Program-made: the position numbers and the translations under genes | DNA from: Alviniconcha marisindica | Taxonomy: Eukaryota; Mollusca; Gastropoda; Provannidae | DNA length: 64,000 nt | Direction of reading: 5' to 3' | Assembly (NCBI GenBank): GCA_018857735.1 | Contig: JABMCL010000022.1 | Location: 1 to 64,000, forward strand | The notes under the pieces: model-generated | What the model saw: the letters and a program-made list of their open reading frames with translations, nothing else | Database searches by the model: none | Told to the model about the DNA's origin: nothing | Shown: in pieces, positions 41,301-55,200 of the stretch | How the letters are laid out: each line of letters starts with the position of its first letter | Numbering within the stretch: the first letter of the stretch is position 1

Positions 41301-44300
41301 AACCCCTCCTCCACAACAGCAGTAGCTCAGCAGGCAGAAAATGAGGGTGAAATATGGATGCTGTGAGAATCTGTAGATACGAGCACTAGGAAATATGGCG
41401 TATCTGCCTGCTGATACACACACATTCTTCCAGTACCCTGCCCACCATCAGAACAGTTTATGTCTCTGTTGCAAAGGCACTGCAGTCAAGTCATCTGGAG
41501 GAGATGGAAAGTTATGACAGGGAAAAAGGAGGGCTAGAGGATTATATACACTCTGCTAGAAATTCAACCCATCACAAGTAGAGAGTACATCTCATTGGAA
41601 AAGCCAAACATTGGTTTGATGCCAGTCTTGCTTGAAAACGCCCACGCAACTGCCGTACTCAGCCGTGTCATGAATTTGGTCAAGGATGCTGTGGAACATC
41701 GGAATCCAAATCAGACTCCTGTGCTGATGATGGACCAGCTGCTCTTCGCAATAGCAAAAGAGATACAGTGGCTGTGGTCTGACTCGTTTAGTAACAACAA
41801 ATATGTGATCATGACTGGGGAGCGGGGGTGGGGTCTTCATGTTGAGATGGCCTGGAGTGTGGTTGAATGGCGCTGGGTGGCCAGGTGCAATCACAACTGC
41901 TGGAACAGTGTTGCAGAATTTTCTGTGAAAGCATCTTGCAAGGACAAGACATGCCCACCAGGTTACAGTTGTAGCGCTGCATATTCTGCAGCAGAGTGCC
42001 TTCCTTTCTTATGTGCAGTTTTAGCCTGATCATGCTGTCAGCTGTGAACAGTGACAAACACAGGATGGAGACTGAACAACTGCATTTTAAATATTGGGCT
42101 CTTGTTCTTGATTTCCAGCTCTGTGTCCTTTGGCTTGTGCGTTGAATTCGTTGTGGTGACTACCATCCATGAAGTGTCTGACTAAACGTATGCCCTGGCG
42201 TTTTGCTTTGGACCATGTGAACTATGAGATGTCAAACTTTCAGCTCGCTCAGCTTCTTCTGCCATGGAGCATTTGTTGTGTGGAAACCAAAATAGAGGAA
42301 AAGGCATGGTGACCTTTGTGGACTACCTATCCCAAGCTCAGGAATCTTGTTATGAATGGATTCGCTGTACTTGCAAACAAGTGTGCAGAGGAAGATACAA
42401 ATTTTCAAGGCAGCTTGCTGTGCACAGCCCTGTGCGTATGCGACTAGGCAGGGTTTCTTGACTGGAAAGGGGCAGCTCTGCTAATGAAGTAATTGTTTTC
42501 AATACTGTGTACAACTAATTGACAGTTTACATTATCTGTCAATTTGAAGCTTTAAAAAAGTTGTTTCCCTCGTGAAATACAGTGCAAATGAATGGATTTA
42601 AAGAATTATGTGGACACAGTCATGCCCATCTAGTGTGACCTAATTACAATAGCCGTCGTTGTAGACAACAGACAGAGGTGTTTAGATATTAGAGGTATCT
42701 TTTAGGCCTATTTTTTAAATCTTCTCAGAGGAGCATTGAATCTGTGCAAAGTTCATGCTTTCTTTTTCAAAACAATTTTTGTCGCAGATTTCTGTCCAAA
42801 TTCAAAAAAATGTGTTTTGTGAGACCTAATTGTGGATTTAATATTAGCACCAGGGCATCCAAGTATCTGAATGGATCAGCCAGGCCTTACTGGAGAATAA
42901 TGCTGGTGTGAAAGATCACAATTGATGTTAATAACAACAACAGAGAGTTTTGAACCGCAGTTTTGGTGATGCTGTCAGAACTTGCAGTGTGACCATATTA
43001 CATGGCTAATTATAATTTATAGCCATATGAGGTCAGGGTCAAGATGTCTATGTAGTTAAAAATGGTTGATTGATTGATGATCGCTTATATAGCGCTATTC
43101 TCCGCTCTCTTGAGCAGACTCACTGCGCTCGCATGCGATTCTACATGAGTGACTAGCTTTTTATAGCGCGTTTTTTGAATATCCACCGAAGTGGTGTACT
43201 TACAGCACTGGTAGGGTTGGTGCCACATGAAACTGCAGCTGTCTTGGCGCAAGTTCTGTGTACACCATATAACCATGCTCCATGTCACATCATGCAAAGC
43301 CACATACATAAGGTGTATGCGTGCTTAGCTGTAACCTGCCACCTGCACTTTTGGCAGAATGACCGGGATCTTTTACATGTGTGCAGCATGTCATGCTTTT
43401 ATTCCATCTAGCAGTATGCACCCCAAAATTTTGACCATAAGAGCTCTGCTAAATGGGGATCAGTTGTGTGGACACGTTTACACAGCGTGACCAACAGATA
43501 AAGGTATCCTGATATTATGGGTATCTTTCTGGCCGAAAATGGTCTCAGAGTAAAATTGTATCTGCCCAAAGTTCATGCCTTAATTTCAAAACAATTTTAG
43601 TATCAGATTTTAAAAGTCCTGGGATTACAAATAATTTTTTGTGTTTTCCATGACCTAATTATGGAATCCAAGTATCTGAATGGACCAGACAGGTCTTCCT
43701 GGAGCATAGTGCTTGTGTAAAAGATTGCAATTGATATTGATTACCAAAACATATAGTTTTAAACTGTAGTTTTGGTGATGCTGTCAGGATCTCTAGGTGA
43801 CCTAATTACATTGCTAATTATAGCCAAAGGCCGTTAGTGCAAAGATGTCTATGTGTCTGAAAATGTTCAGATAGGATCATAGTATATGTATGCAAAACAT
43901 CATGCTTTTTAATTCCATTTTGCACTATGCACCTGATATTGTGACCATAAGTGCTCTGCTAAATGGGGATCAGTTGTGTGGACACGTTTACGTAGTGTGA
44001 CCCAGTTACAGTAATCACTGCTGCAGACAACAGATAACTGTATCCTGAGATTAGGGGTATCTTTCAGGCTGAAAGAGTACCTAGAGGAGCATTGTTTCTG
44101 CCCAAAGTTCATGCTTTTATTTCAAAACAATTTCAGTAACAGATTTTAATAGTCCTGGGATTAAAAATTTGTGTTTTCCATGACCTGATTATGGATATTG
44201 TTATAGCCTCGGGGAATCCAAGTGTCTGAATGAACCAAACAGGTCTTTCTGGAGCATAGTGCTTGTGTGAAAGATCATAATTGATGTTGATTACAAAAAA

Positions 44301-47300
44301 ATAGCTTTAAACTGTAGTTTGGGTGATTCTGTCAGTACGTCTAGGTGACCTAATTACATTGCTAATTATAGCCAAAGGCTGTCAGTGCCAAGATGTCTAT
44401 GTGAGCCTGAAAATGTTCAGATAGGATCATAATACATGTGTGCAAAACATCATGCCTTCACTCCATTTTGAAGTAAACACCTGATTTTTAGACCTTAGGA
44501 TTGCCCTACCATTACCATTTATGTATCAAGCTGGAGTATGCTGACCTATTGTCACCATTAGCTAGCCATTAACTCATATGCCCCTTTCTGTTTAAAAAAA
44601 AGAGAGTACTTCTTTGTCCCTTGCAGGAAATATGGGTCGCCGTACCCAGGTAAGGCACAGCAGCCACAAGAGTGGTGCTACTCATTCCTATCAGCGTATG
44701 CAGTAGTTTTGTGTGTCCAAATAATGGTATGGCTGCCAGACAGTGTTTGAGATCTTTAATGTGCACACAGATGTTGATGCATGCTGTTGCACAAGGGGGC
44801 CGTGTAGACAGCGTAATAGAGTCTGCACTGAAAGTTGACCCTGGAATAAAAATCCCTTGCTAAACTGGGGACTTGAAGTTGAACCTGCATCAGTAATGTC
44901 CCTTGGCTTTTCAGTCACATGCTCTACCAATGGGACAATGTTTTCAGGAAGTCATGTCATGTTTTCTTCCAGATGTCCCAGTCTCTTTCTGTCTGTCTAT
45001 CTTTCTCATAATATTTTCTTTGGATTAAGCTGGTTTTTTTAATAATAACTTTCACATCTTCAGGTTGAAAGAGATGCACAGTGTCATCATTAAAGACACT
45101 GGTATACCTGATGAGCACCTGTATGGTAGAGCTGGCTACCTGGCTGCTGTTATGTTTGTTCAGTCACACTTGGGAGATGATGTCATCCACACAGATATCA
45201 TTCGCAAGGTATGTGTGTATGAATTTGCTATTGCTTCACCACAGCAGTAATACACCTTGTACACCAAGAGGTTTTTTTCCTTCTTTGTTTTTGCTGCTTC
45301 TCCTGTGGCACATGTACTTTATATTTTTTGTGTATCTATACATTGTTAGTTGTATATAGGTATAAAGTACATCTATATAGGTATTACTTTTTGTGAACAT
45401 GTTACCTTCAGCTGTTGTTTTTCTCACTTAGAAAATGTTGGAGAATGTTGTACGGTGCAGTGTGTTTGCGTACACCAGAGAATAGCGCTATACAACAGTG
45501 ATCTATTATTCTTATTTATTATTAGCTATAGCTTTAGAAACTAGTAGTTGTTGTGGTGAATTTATTTTCTTTCAAAGCTGCATCTTAACAATAAAAAACT
45601 CGAAAGATGTCAGCATAATAGGACCCCCCACCCCAGTAACAAAGTTAGACAGATGTACACTGGAATCACTCAGTCAGTCTGTCAGTCAGTGTGTTTAGCT
45701 TTCGCAAGAAGATATCTTCTGAGCTGCTCAGTCTTTTAAAAGCAAATGATATGGTGATGCATGGTAGTGAGCCTGAGTGCCATGCCACAAAACTGGGTTG
45801 ATTTTGTTACAGTTGGCCAAGACTTAATTAGTTTTGTAAACATATATAACCTTGTGCATTGTGCCAATGCTCCAGGCCTGTTGGGTAATCTAATGTCCCT
45901 TGTGTAAAACCTCCACCAAAGCGGATCAAATTTTATTCCTGTCATCATTAAATTTTGATGATTTATTCTCTGTCAGTTGCTTGAAAAAGGTGTTTTCACT
46001 AAACATGTGTGCATGTTTTGTCATGCCTAATTAAAAAGGCATTCTTTTTCAACCTTGCTTTGATCTTGTTTGTCTGCTAGTTTTAGTCTCAGGAAAGGTC
46101 AGCGGGTGAAATATTTTTGTGCATGCACATTGCACTAACTTCTTATATTGGCCATTACAGACATACAACGTGATTGATTGATTGAATAAATGAATTTAAA
46201 AAAATAAATCATGTAATTGTCGCTTTAGCTATAAAAAGTGTAAGTAGACATGAGCATGGAAGGATATTGAATTGCAGAAGCAGCCAAGAGAATCTTCTTC
46301 AAATAGCATCAGTGCTTTAGGGGGTAAAACAAATGCTGACTTCAGGTAGTGGTTTCCAAAACTGTTCAAACCATGGGGCAGAACGGACTTGTGTTATGGA
46401 AATAGTGGAGTTGTTATTTATACAGAGCATGCACATTCTGAAATAGTGGATAATATGCTGTTCATATCTCCTTTATTATCTAGTATGTGAGCAAAGCTGG
46501 TGATCAGGTATATCATCAGTAGACAGAGTGTCATTTGAAAAGTTTGTGTTGCTATCTTCAAGCTCAAGGTCTCACTGAGGTTTGATTTTTTTTTTAAATG
46601 GGATATATTCTGAGTGGTTGAACCAGTTCTGCAACTGGTATCTTCTGAAGAATGGAGGTTTGTATTGAAGTTCAAGGTCATAATGAGGGTTCAGACAAGG
46701 GTAGACAAAATATTTATGCAGCTCATCTTCTGGGCTGCTGAACCTTTTGTGACTAAACCTAGTTTGCCATTACTAGGCTGAATATTGTGTAACATGCTGG
46801 ATTTTCTTTTTCAAAATATCAAAGGTTGAGTCTGCAAAGTTTAAACTGTTGCATAAAACTTATGAGCCTGACATCTTATGATTTTTAGACTGTTGAGACT
46901 ATCAGTATGCAGTCCTGGCAATAAAAAAGAATTCCGGTACTGACCCTCATTAAGCCAGTACAATCAACATTACCGAGGCCTAATAATGTACAGGTTTCCA
47001 CTGCCCCCCTCCCCCCTGCCCCCCTCCTGCCATAACAGCGGTCACACTTCTTCCTCTTTTAAAAATAATTTTCTGTTCCCCACTCCAGTCTCCACCCTGG
47101 CACAACAAGGTCTGCAAAATGAAGGTCATGCTGAGACATCAGACTTTTCAGTGTCACTGTTGTCTTCATGCCTGTGCCATGCAAAATCTGTCATCCAAGT
47201 GTTGTCGTACTCCTTTATCTTCTGTTGCTTAATAGCTGTTGGTTTGATGGTTTTCTCAGCTGTTTCAAGGGTTTCTTCATTTGAAGCAGACAATGATACA

Positions 47301-50300
47301 GATGATTCAGTTGGCACTGGGCAAGAAAAAAAATGACTGTATGCTTCATAGTGCCATATTGATGCAGTTAGATCTAGAATGAAAGTGGAGTGGGGAAAAT
47401 CGTACACCAGAACTGATTTATCCAAACAGAAATGGAACGGTCCAGTATCTTGCAGTCAGCACTCATGCTTTGGGACCTGTTCATTTGAGGAGGGGAGGGG
47501 GGTGGCTGGGGGAGGGTGCTGGCAGTGAAAGTTTGTATTTCTCTTCTAGCATATGACATTTACGGCATCTGGTGTGACAGTGAGCATTCATCATTTTGTT
47601 TGTTGATAGCACCAGAAGCAATTTTGTTTAGCTGGAGCTTCCACTTGCTTCTGGACCCACGGTACAGGCAACTTTATTTTACTGGTGTAAGGGGAACATT
47701 TACTAGTTAAAAACTGGCATATGCTGGTCTAGCACAGGATCTGTCTTGATGGGCACAAAATGGGGTAGGTGGGTATCTTGCCGTATAAGATGGTGTACCT
47801 TACACTGAATGCCAAGCAAGGCATTGTCTGTTTCAGGTTGTGAAAGCCATGCTGGCCTCAGGTCAGGCTCTGTCCCATAAAAAGGGATGGAAACCTCCGC
47901 TAATGTATGCGTGGCACAGAGAATACTACCTGGGTGCTGCTCATGGCCTTGCTGGCATCTTCTACACTCTGCTCTTGGTATGCTTTTAACTCTGTAGCAG
48001 CACACTATTTTAGGCCTTTTTGGTTCAGAAAAAATGTATAAGTCAACAGATGAAATGTTACAGGCCAACACATTTTTGAAAGTAAAACAACAACATTAAA
48101 ACCATACAAATGGATGAACAAAGAAAAACTGACAAATGTTAAATCACATACATACTTTACTCTGTCACCATAGTAATAAGGTACCCAATCAAAAGCAGAA
48201 TAATGAAAAGTTTTAGTTTTATGTTTTTGTTGTACATTAACCCTTTCATCCCTTTTTAATGCAAAGTATACACCTGGAAACCAGCAGTACAGAAGCACAC
48301 TGCAGTTCAGAAGCAGCTGTGCAGGAGTGCTGCATTGCAGATCACTACCTACCTACTTTAAACTGCTCAATCTTCTCAGCCACTTGTCCACTCTTAATTC
48401 TTATTCATCCAAACATCAATTTAAAGACAATAGGCCATTTGCCACGGAGCCGCAACCTTGACCTTGGCTTCACACCTCGGGCAGCAACGCTACATAGGGC
48501 ATATTTAACAATGAGTCAAGGCGTTAAGGCTGTTTTGTCTGAATGCCCACAGGGTAACTGACTTGGCAGCATTTCCCATTCAATCCTTTGAGAATGAAGC
48601 CCTGACACGGCTGATCATACCTCAGACATCAGGAAGCTTAAAATTTTGACATTGTCTTTTTTTTCTTTTCTTTTTTGTCCTCTCTCTCTCTCTCCCCTTA
48701 TTTTTTTGTAGGGGTGTCCACACGGTAACTGACTTGATAAAGCTAATTGCTAATCAGGACGACAGATGACAAAGCATCAGGATGTAAACAAATGCAGATG
48801 AAAAGAGAAATGCAAAATGGCTGCCCAGATCAGGCAAGCTAACAAGAGGGTATGAAAGGGCCAATAAGCCAAAGATTTAAAAAAAAAAAAAAAATGCATG
48901 GTGGAAGAAAAGAGGGAGAGAAAAAAACTTTCTGAAAAGAAGGAAGAGGCAAGAACTGTCTGCATGTAACAGGACAAAGGCTGGATACACGTAATCCGTG
49001 TACACAATACAACCCACTTAGCAAAGACAACAGTGTGAGGCAACTGACGCTCACAAAGAAAGAATGAGCAGTCTCATTAAACATCAAGACTACCCCCCTC
49101 ACTCGTACATCATAAATGAACGATATATCTCAAGAAACAAAAGAGCAAGCCAAGAGAATGAATGGCATGACCCGGTAACTAGCCCAACCCCAAACCCTAA
49201 CTCAGGGAGGCCACAAAATCGCTAGTCTGTTGAACTAGAACCAACAAAACATTTTCATCTTTACAAACATCATGAAACAAACAAGGACAAACTGGGAAAA
49301 TAAAATAAAACACCCAATAAAAGGCAGGCTCCCTGATGAGGTTTAGCCTATTGTGAAAGCTAGAGTAAACACAACGAAAAAGACCGTAACGCCATGCACC
49401 TAGCTAGGCTTGAGAAAGATGAAATAAGGGGAAATAAACAAAGGCCCAACTGCTGGCAAAGGTGTCGGATCTTCATCCTTGGAGATTTGAACTGGAAATT
49501 TTTCCAAGTCAGTTACCCAGTGGACATCCCAATTTTTTAAAGTCGGTTACCCTGTGGACACCCCTGCAGCGCATGAGTGCGCTGTTTTGTTCATATGGCA
49601 TTGTTGTCTATGACACTCATCGGATTTCTCCGCTTTTATTTTAACCTCCTGAAATTAAGTTCACAATGAAAAAGAAATTCAATTTAAACATAATTCTAAT
49701 GGGGTATTCTATTTCAACATATGCACACATATATATAATAATGTTACTATTATATGATTAATAAATCAGATTACTGTATCAAAGGGTTGACTGTTTCGTT
49801 TTTAACCAATCAACATGTCTTCACGGTTAACTTCAGTTTGATCTCAACCTTAAGATAAACTGTTCGGTTCTTTTCATGATACCTTGGTGAGGAATCAGTG
49901 GTTGAATCTCATTGTGATCACTGTGCAGGGTTTCCCCCTTTTCAGGGGCAGGGGTCTGGCTACATCCATATAGGCCTATCCTTGTGTGATGTAACTGCAG
50001 CTTCTTTCTTTTGCATCTTTTTTCTTTCTTATCCATGATTCACCACAACTGGCCCATTGGCACTATTATTAAGTAATAGGGCACAAGTCTTTACATTGGC
50101 AGCCCCTTCTTTTCCACCACCACTTCCTTCTTTTTTGTCTTTGGCTTCATCTGCCTGACTGCCTTGAGTTCAGTTGAAATATCATTCACATAGGTAGCCT
50201 AACTAAACATTGCTTCTTCAATCCTGTTGTACTAATTCCTTGTTTTCAAAGATATCGCTTAAGACGGTCACAGTCTAGTTTCCAAAAAACATCGCATGTC

Positions 50301-52203
50301 ACAAAACTGTTTACTGTGTCGGACATGGACATCTTGCCCAAAATCAGGGGAAGTAACACCAAAACATTTAAAAAATAGCACCATGGCAAACGGCCCATTG
50401 AATGGAGCACTAAATGGGTTTGTTTATTTGGATATTAAAGTTTGATTTTGATGTCACACAGTTGATGGAATGCACATGTTTAGTGTTTTTGCATTTGTTT
50501 AGAATTTACTCATCATAAAATCAACAACAAAAATCTTAAATTGAACCATTGTCACTGTCACTGTGTCAGCAGTGAGTACATTCAGTGATCATCCATAACC
50601 ATGCTCATTGCTTGCTCTGTACGGGAAGGAACAGTTGCACATTAGGAACAGCTCCTTGACAAAGTGCTAGACATTTTTGCAAGTGGGAATTTTTTTGAAA
50701 ACGCAGTAAATATTTAACAAAGACAAGAGATTTAGCACCAAATGAAAGCCAGTGTTGTTTTTGTCACATGACAAACTTTGGGACCACATGTGGTTTCACT
50801 CACAAAAGATTCAAGAAGTTTAGTAACTCCACTGACCCAAGTCACCATTCAGCGCCAGTAGCGTTTTTGTTACAGGTCGCTGCTTGACAACAGTAGCATA
50901 CCCATTACATGTTGCTGCACAGTGACAGTAGCAATAAAAGTGTTAATAACTTTTTATTTTAACAGGTCCGTGAGTTCTTTGATGAGATTTCCAAGTTTAT
51001 GTCCATGTTATGTGACAACAGACCCTCCTGAAAGTTAAAAAAAATCCACTTTTCAGCGGTGTAGATTGGCTATCCATTCAGAATGGCATAGGAAGGAAGA
51101 AACTTGTTTTTTTTATTACTCCCACTGTCCCAGTCAATCATGATGGTTATAATATCAGGGTGAAAACCTCACTTCAATGTCATGATGATAAAGATAATAT
51201 TGGAATATATCAGATTTGTAGTACAAGTGACAGTTGGCAGAGGCAACACTTCATGCTAATAACATTATAAAACTGCCATCAATTTTCAACTCTGTATAGA
51301 AAATTGATGGCAGCTTATGATGTTTCCTTTGGATCTATAGATACTAACTCTGTAGAGAAAATTGATGGCAGCTTATAATGTTTGCCTTGGATCAATGGAC
51401 TGCAGCTTACACAGAAAATGGTTGACTTCCGCATGCTTCCGCATGCCTCCAGTGAGTTAATGTCTATTTTAGATCAAATGTAAAAAGAGAGCAAGCTGAG
51501 TGATGAATGTGTAAAACTTTTGGCTTAGCTGAAGCATTGTTAGTTTTGGGCTGTGTGTACATTTCTACATTTATCTGAGCAAATCAGAAAACTCTGATTC
51601 TGGAATTGCTGTGCCTTAGTGTTGAATAGCCTTGTTGTCAAATACAGTGGAACACAACACTGTGAGAGAACACAAAGTTTCCTTGCAACTTTTTCTAATC
51701 TGATACCCTTGATACAGTCAGTATGGTAGACATGCAGATGAATGTTTTACATGATGTACATACAAGAACTGCAGATCTGGATACAAAAAATAAATATTCC
51801 AGCTTATTCAGATGTGCCAAAGAGGACATACTAGGCTTCAGTTGTCAGTTGGTTAAAATGCAGCCAGTGCAGTGTAAATGAAATGTTCCATCCCAGCTGA
51901 TTTGACCTTAAGTCTATCCCTAGTAATAATGTAATGCATACAATTGTGATGTATAGTGTGTGATTTGTACTTTCACTCTGTGTCCAAACAGTGATGACTG
52001 CCAGTACTTTGGATTTTGAATGTATGTACATTTATCATGTGCTCATCAGTGCCCTGAGCACTCACATGTTACATATTAACCTAAACACAATATTCTGTGC
52101 TCATGTAGAGCAAAGTCCTACAAATGCAATTTACATAAAGTATTATTTGAAACAACCACAACAAAGGTAAGCACAATGAATTCAGACAGTTCATGCACAC
52201 AGG

Positions 52204-52242
<39 letters not shown>

Positions 52243-55200
52243 CACTGTTGTGGAAACTGGCTATTCTGCTGGGGCTTAAGTATTGTGAGAAGAGGAATGT
52301 TTTCAGTTTGGTTTTAAAAGATCACATGGTTAAGCAGTGTCCAAGGTCTTGTTGAGTGAATTACAAATGTGGGGTCCAAAGTAAGAGAAAGGGTGTAAGC
52401 CATGAGTCTTGTATTTGTATTGTTAGATTTTCAGCATGCAGGTGTCAGAAAAAGAGCATAGTGTACAAGAATGAGTGTAGACACATAGCAGTTCAGAGAT
52501 ACTGCAGATGTTAATGTATGCGATTGCACATGATAGCTGTACAAACACCATGGGAGAGTGCACTGAAAGTTGACTGGGATAAAAATCCCTTGCTGCATTG
52601 GGAAGTCAAACCTGTCTCAGAACTTTACTCAGTGCTCAACCTGAAAAGAATTGAAGCTCTCCAAAAATGTTCTCTTTTTCTAGATTATTTAATGTGATAT
52701 GAATATCATGTTTATACACATTTTCAGTGTGTGTATGGCATATAGTTGTGTATTGTTATAATTTATGATGTATTACCAGTTGGACTTCCTGTTTTTTGTT
52801 ACATTATTTACTTTTGTACATGCATCATTACAAGTCGTGTATGAAGTGCATAATTTTTATGGTAGATGATGTGTTGTTATTATTATGATAATTTCTTCTT
52901 GTAACAGCTATTTTAATAATATTAATTAAATATAGCAACAATTTGGTGGAATGTAGCAACAATTGGAGGAATAGTTTGATATTCCCACAATGGGCAGTCT
53001 TCCCCACTTTGCACACAGACTATTGAAAATTGAGTAGATGATTCAGGATTAGGCTCTCTTTTTAGGAATTCTCACTTCGAGCAGCTATACTGAGGAATCT
53101 CGCTAATTTCATCATGGCTTGGGTGATGTACTCCACAAAATGTGACTTAACCATTTTTTTGTTATTTTTCAAGTTGTATTTTGTGATTGGTGTATTTCTG
53201 ACAGTTGCAGAATCTGTAGGTTTTGTCATAACTTGCCTGTGTGCAGGAATACAGTTCACTGATCTTTAGAGTCCATGGGTGTGAAATTATTGATTGTGTT
53301 GTCAATTTCTCAAAATTCAATTGCTGGTCATAAAAATGGCGTTAAAAGTGTTTGGTGATGATCTGTCTTGTTTTTGCCTCTCATTTTGTTTTTAAAAAAA
53401 GCTTCTGAAAGGGTGCCTCGCACATCAGAGGGTTGGGCGTGTTGGAAAGCAGAATGTCAGTGTCTGCAACAGCAACACAATTTGGAGTGTCAAGACAGAC
53501 AGAGAGTTTGTGATTGCATCGCTACCAGATGCCTGGAAATGTTTTTGACCTACCCCATAGTGGGTTCCCCCAAGTGATGACTCAGCAGAAGGATTGTTAC
53601 ATCATTGTTGCATTCCTGCGGAACAGATTTCAGCCAGCAACAGTTACCAGACTGAGAAGAATAAGTTCTGGTATTGTTCAGAACCACTTGTATGAGAAAG
53701 GCATACATGCAAGACACTGTCTACACAGAGTACTGTACTTGGTCATTTTCAAAATGACTTCATGCTGACAGAAATGGCAGAGGCAACCAATCTTGTCAGT
53801 CATTTGATTAATTTCTGTATTTGAACAATTGAATGAAATTTCTTCTGCTCAGATTGCATCATATAAATGCATACATGCATAGCATAGAAGATAGTTTTAT
53901 GATTTGTGTGTAGCAGCAAACTGAGGGGGTGCTTGGGGCCAGGATGGATGGTGGAGAATACGAACAAAAAGTCACTGCTTGCTTGGTTGCCACCACATCT
54001 GCTGCTTGCCGCTTGCTTTGTGCAGACTTCCCTCGTCCATTGTCTTCCCTCGTTATTACACCTGCACTCCTCCCTCCCCCTCCCCCCACCATACCATCCA
54101 CTCTGCTCTGGAATTGTCCACACTCTCCCACCCTTTTGTCCATCGCTGACAATTAAATACCCCCCCTCCCCCCAGACCCCCCTTCCTGCCTCTCGGTGCC
54201 ACTGCAGTTTAAACTTAGTTTATTGTTCATTCATCTCTCTGAACACCACTTTAAAAGTTTAATGAGATTGGTCATGGCAGGTCACGAAATTGTGATTGGG
54301 AACAGTGTTGATCTTGGGTCATTCTTAATGAGTCAAATAGCAGGTCAGATAGGTAAAAAATAAGGTTGTATTGTAGGTCTGTGCATGGAAATGGCTGAGC
54401 AACAACAAAGGTCGATGAAAAGATGTAAATCACACACTGTGCACCACTTCATTTTTCAAATACCAAGGGTAACAACAGAATACTCTTTTGCAGATATCCT
54501 TTGTTGGGAAAGAAGAAAAAAGGAGTTTTTTAATCAAGATTCAGTGGCACAAAGGGCCACATTTCAAAGTGAATGCAGTCAGTCTTGTGACCCCAGTGAC
54601 CTAGCTAATTAAGAATGAAAAATGGTACTGTTGAACTTTCAGTTTTCTGTGTCTGAAATATTAGTGACTTTGATGACATAAAGTCAATCTGGAGATAGCT
54701 ATAGAGATACAGACTGTGATTGCCATAATGTTGCTACCTGTACACAGACACAAGTTCTGTGGGTTTATGGAATTCCTGCTGAGGATGTACAGATTTCCAC
54801 TCTTTCAAAAGACCTTTCTTATAGGCTGGTATAGAAAACAGAACAACAGAGCAAATGATAATAATAAAAAATGTAATCTTACTCTGTTATGAAAAATAAG
54901 GGTGAATGAAGAACAATAAAAAAAAAAGATCACCCTCTTGGTCACCCTCTTGTCACCATTTATGATTGTTGCCTAGATAGAAAAAATTAACAGAAAATGC
55001 AAAAAAGTGGGGGTTTTCCACCTGAATTTAGCAAAGCACACTAGCTGAACATTTTCACATAAAAAACTAATGGAAATTGACCACCAATAGTCCACAAGGT
55101 GGAAAGTTTACTGGCTTGTTTACAGTTGCTCAAAAACATCTGCCATTTTGGACTATGCATATACATAGTATGAAACCACAGGATGTAGTCTGAACCCCAG

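Noticed and set aside
43066..44460. CRISPR-like array in the tandem repeat region
   Set aside because: The units are about half a kilobase, diverged, and the setting is an animal intron; there are no short identical repeats with spacers.
53906..54262. 118-codon frame in gene B intron 5
   Set aside because: It covers a pyrimidine-rich tract with low-complexity translation, and a glycine-rich minus frame mirrors it.
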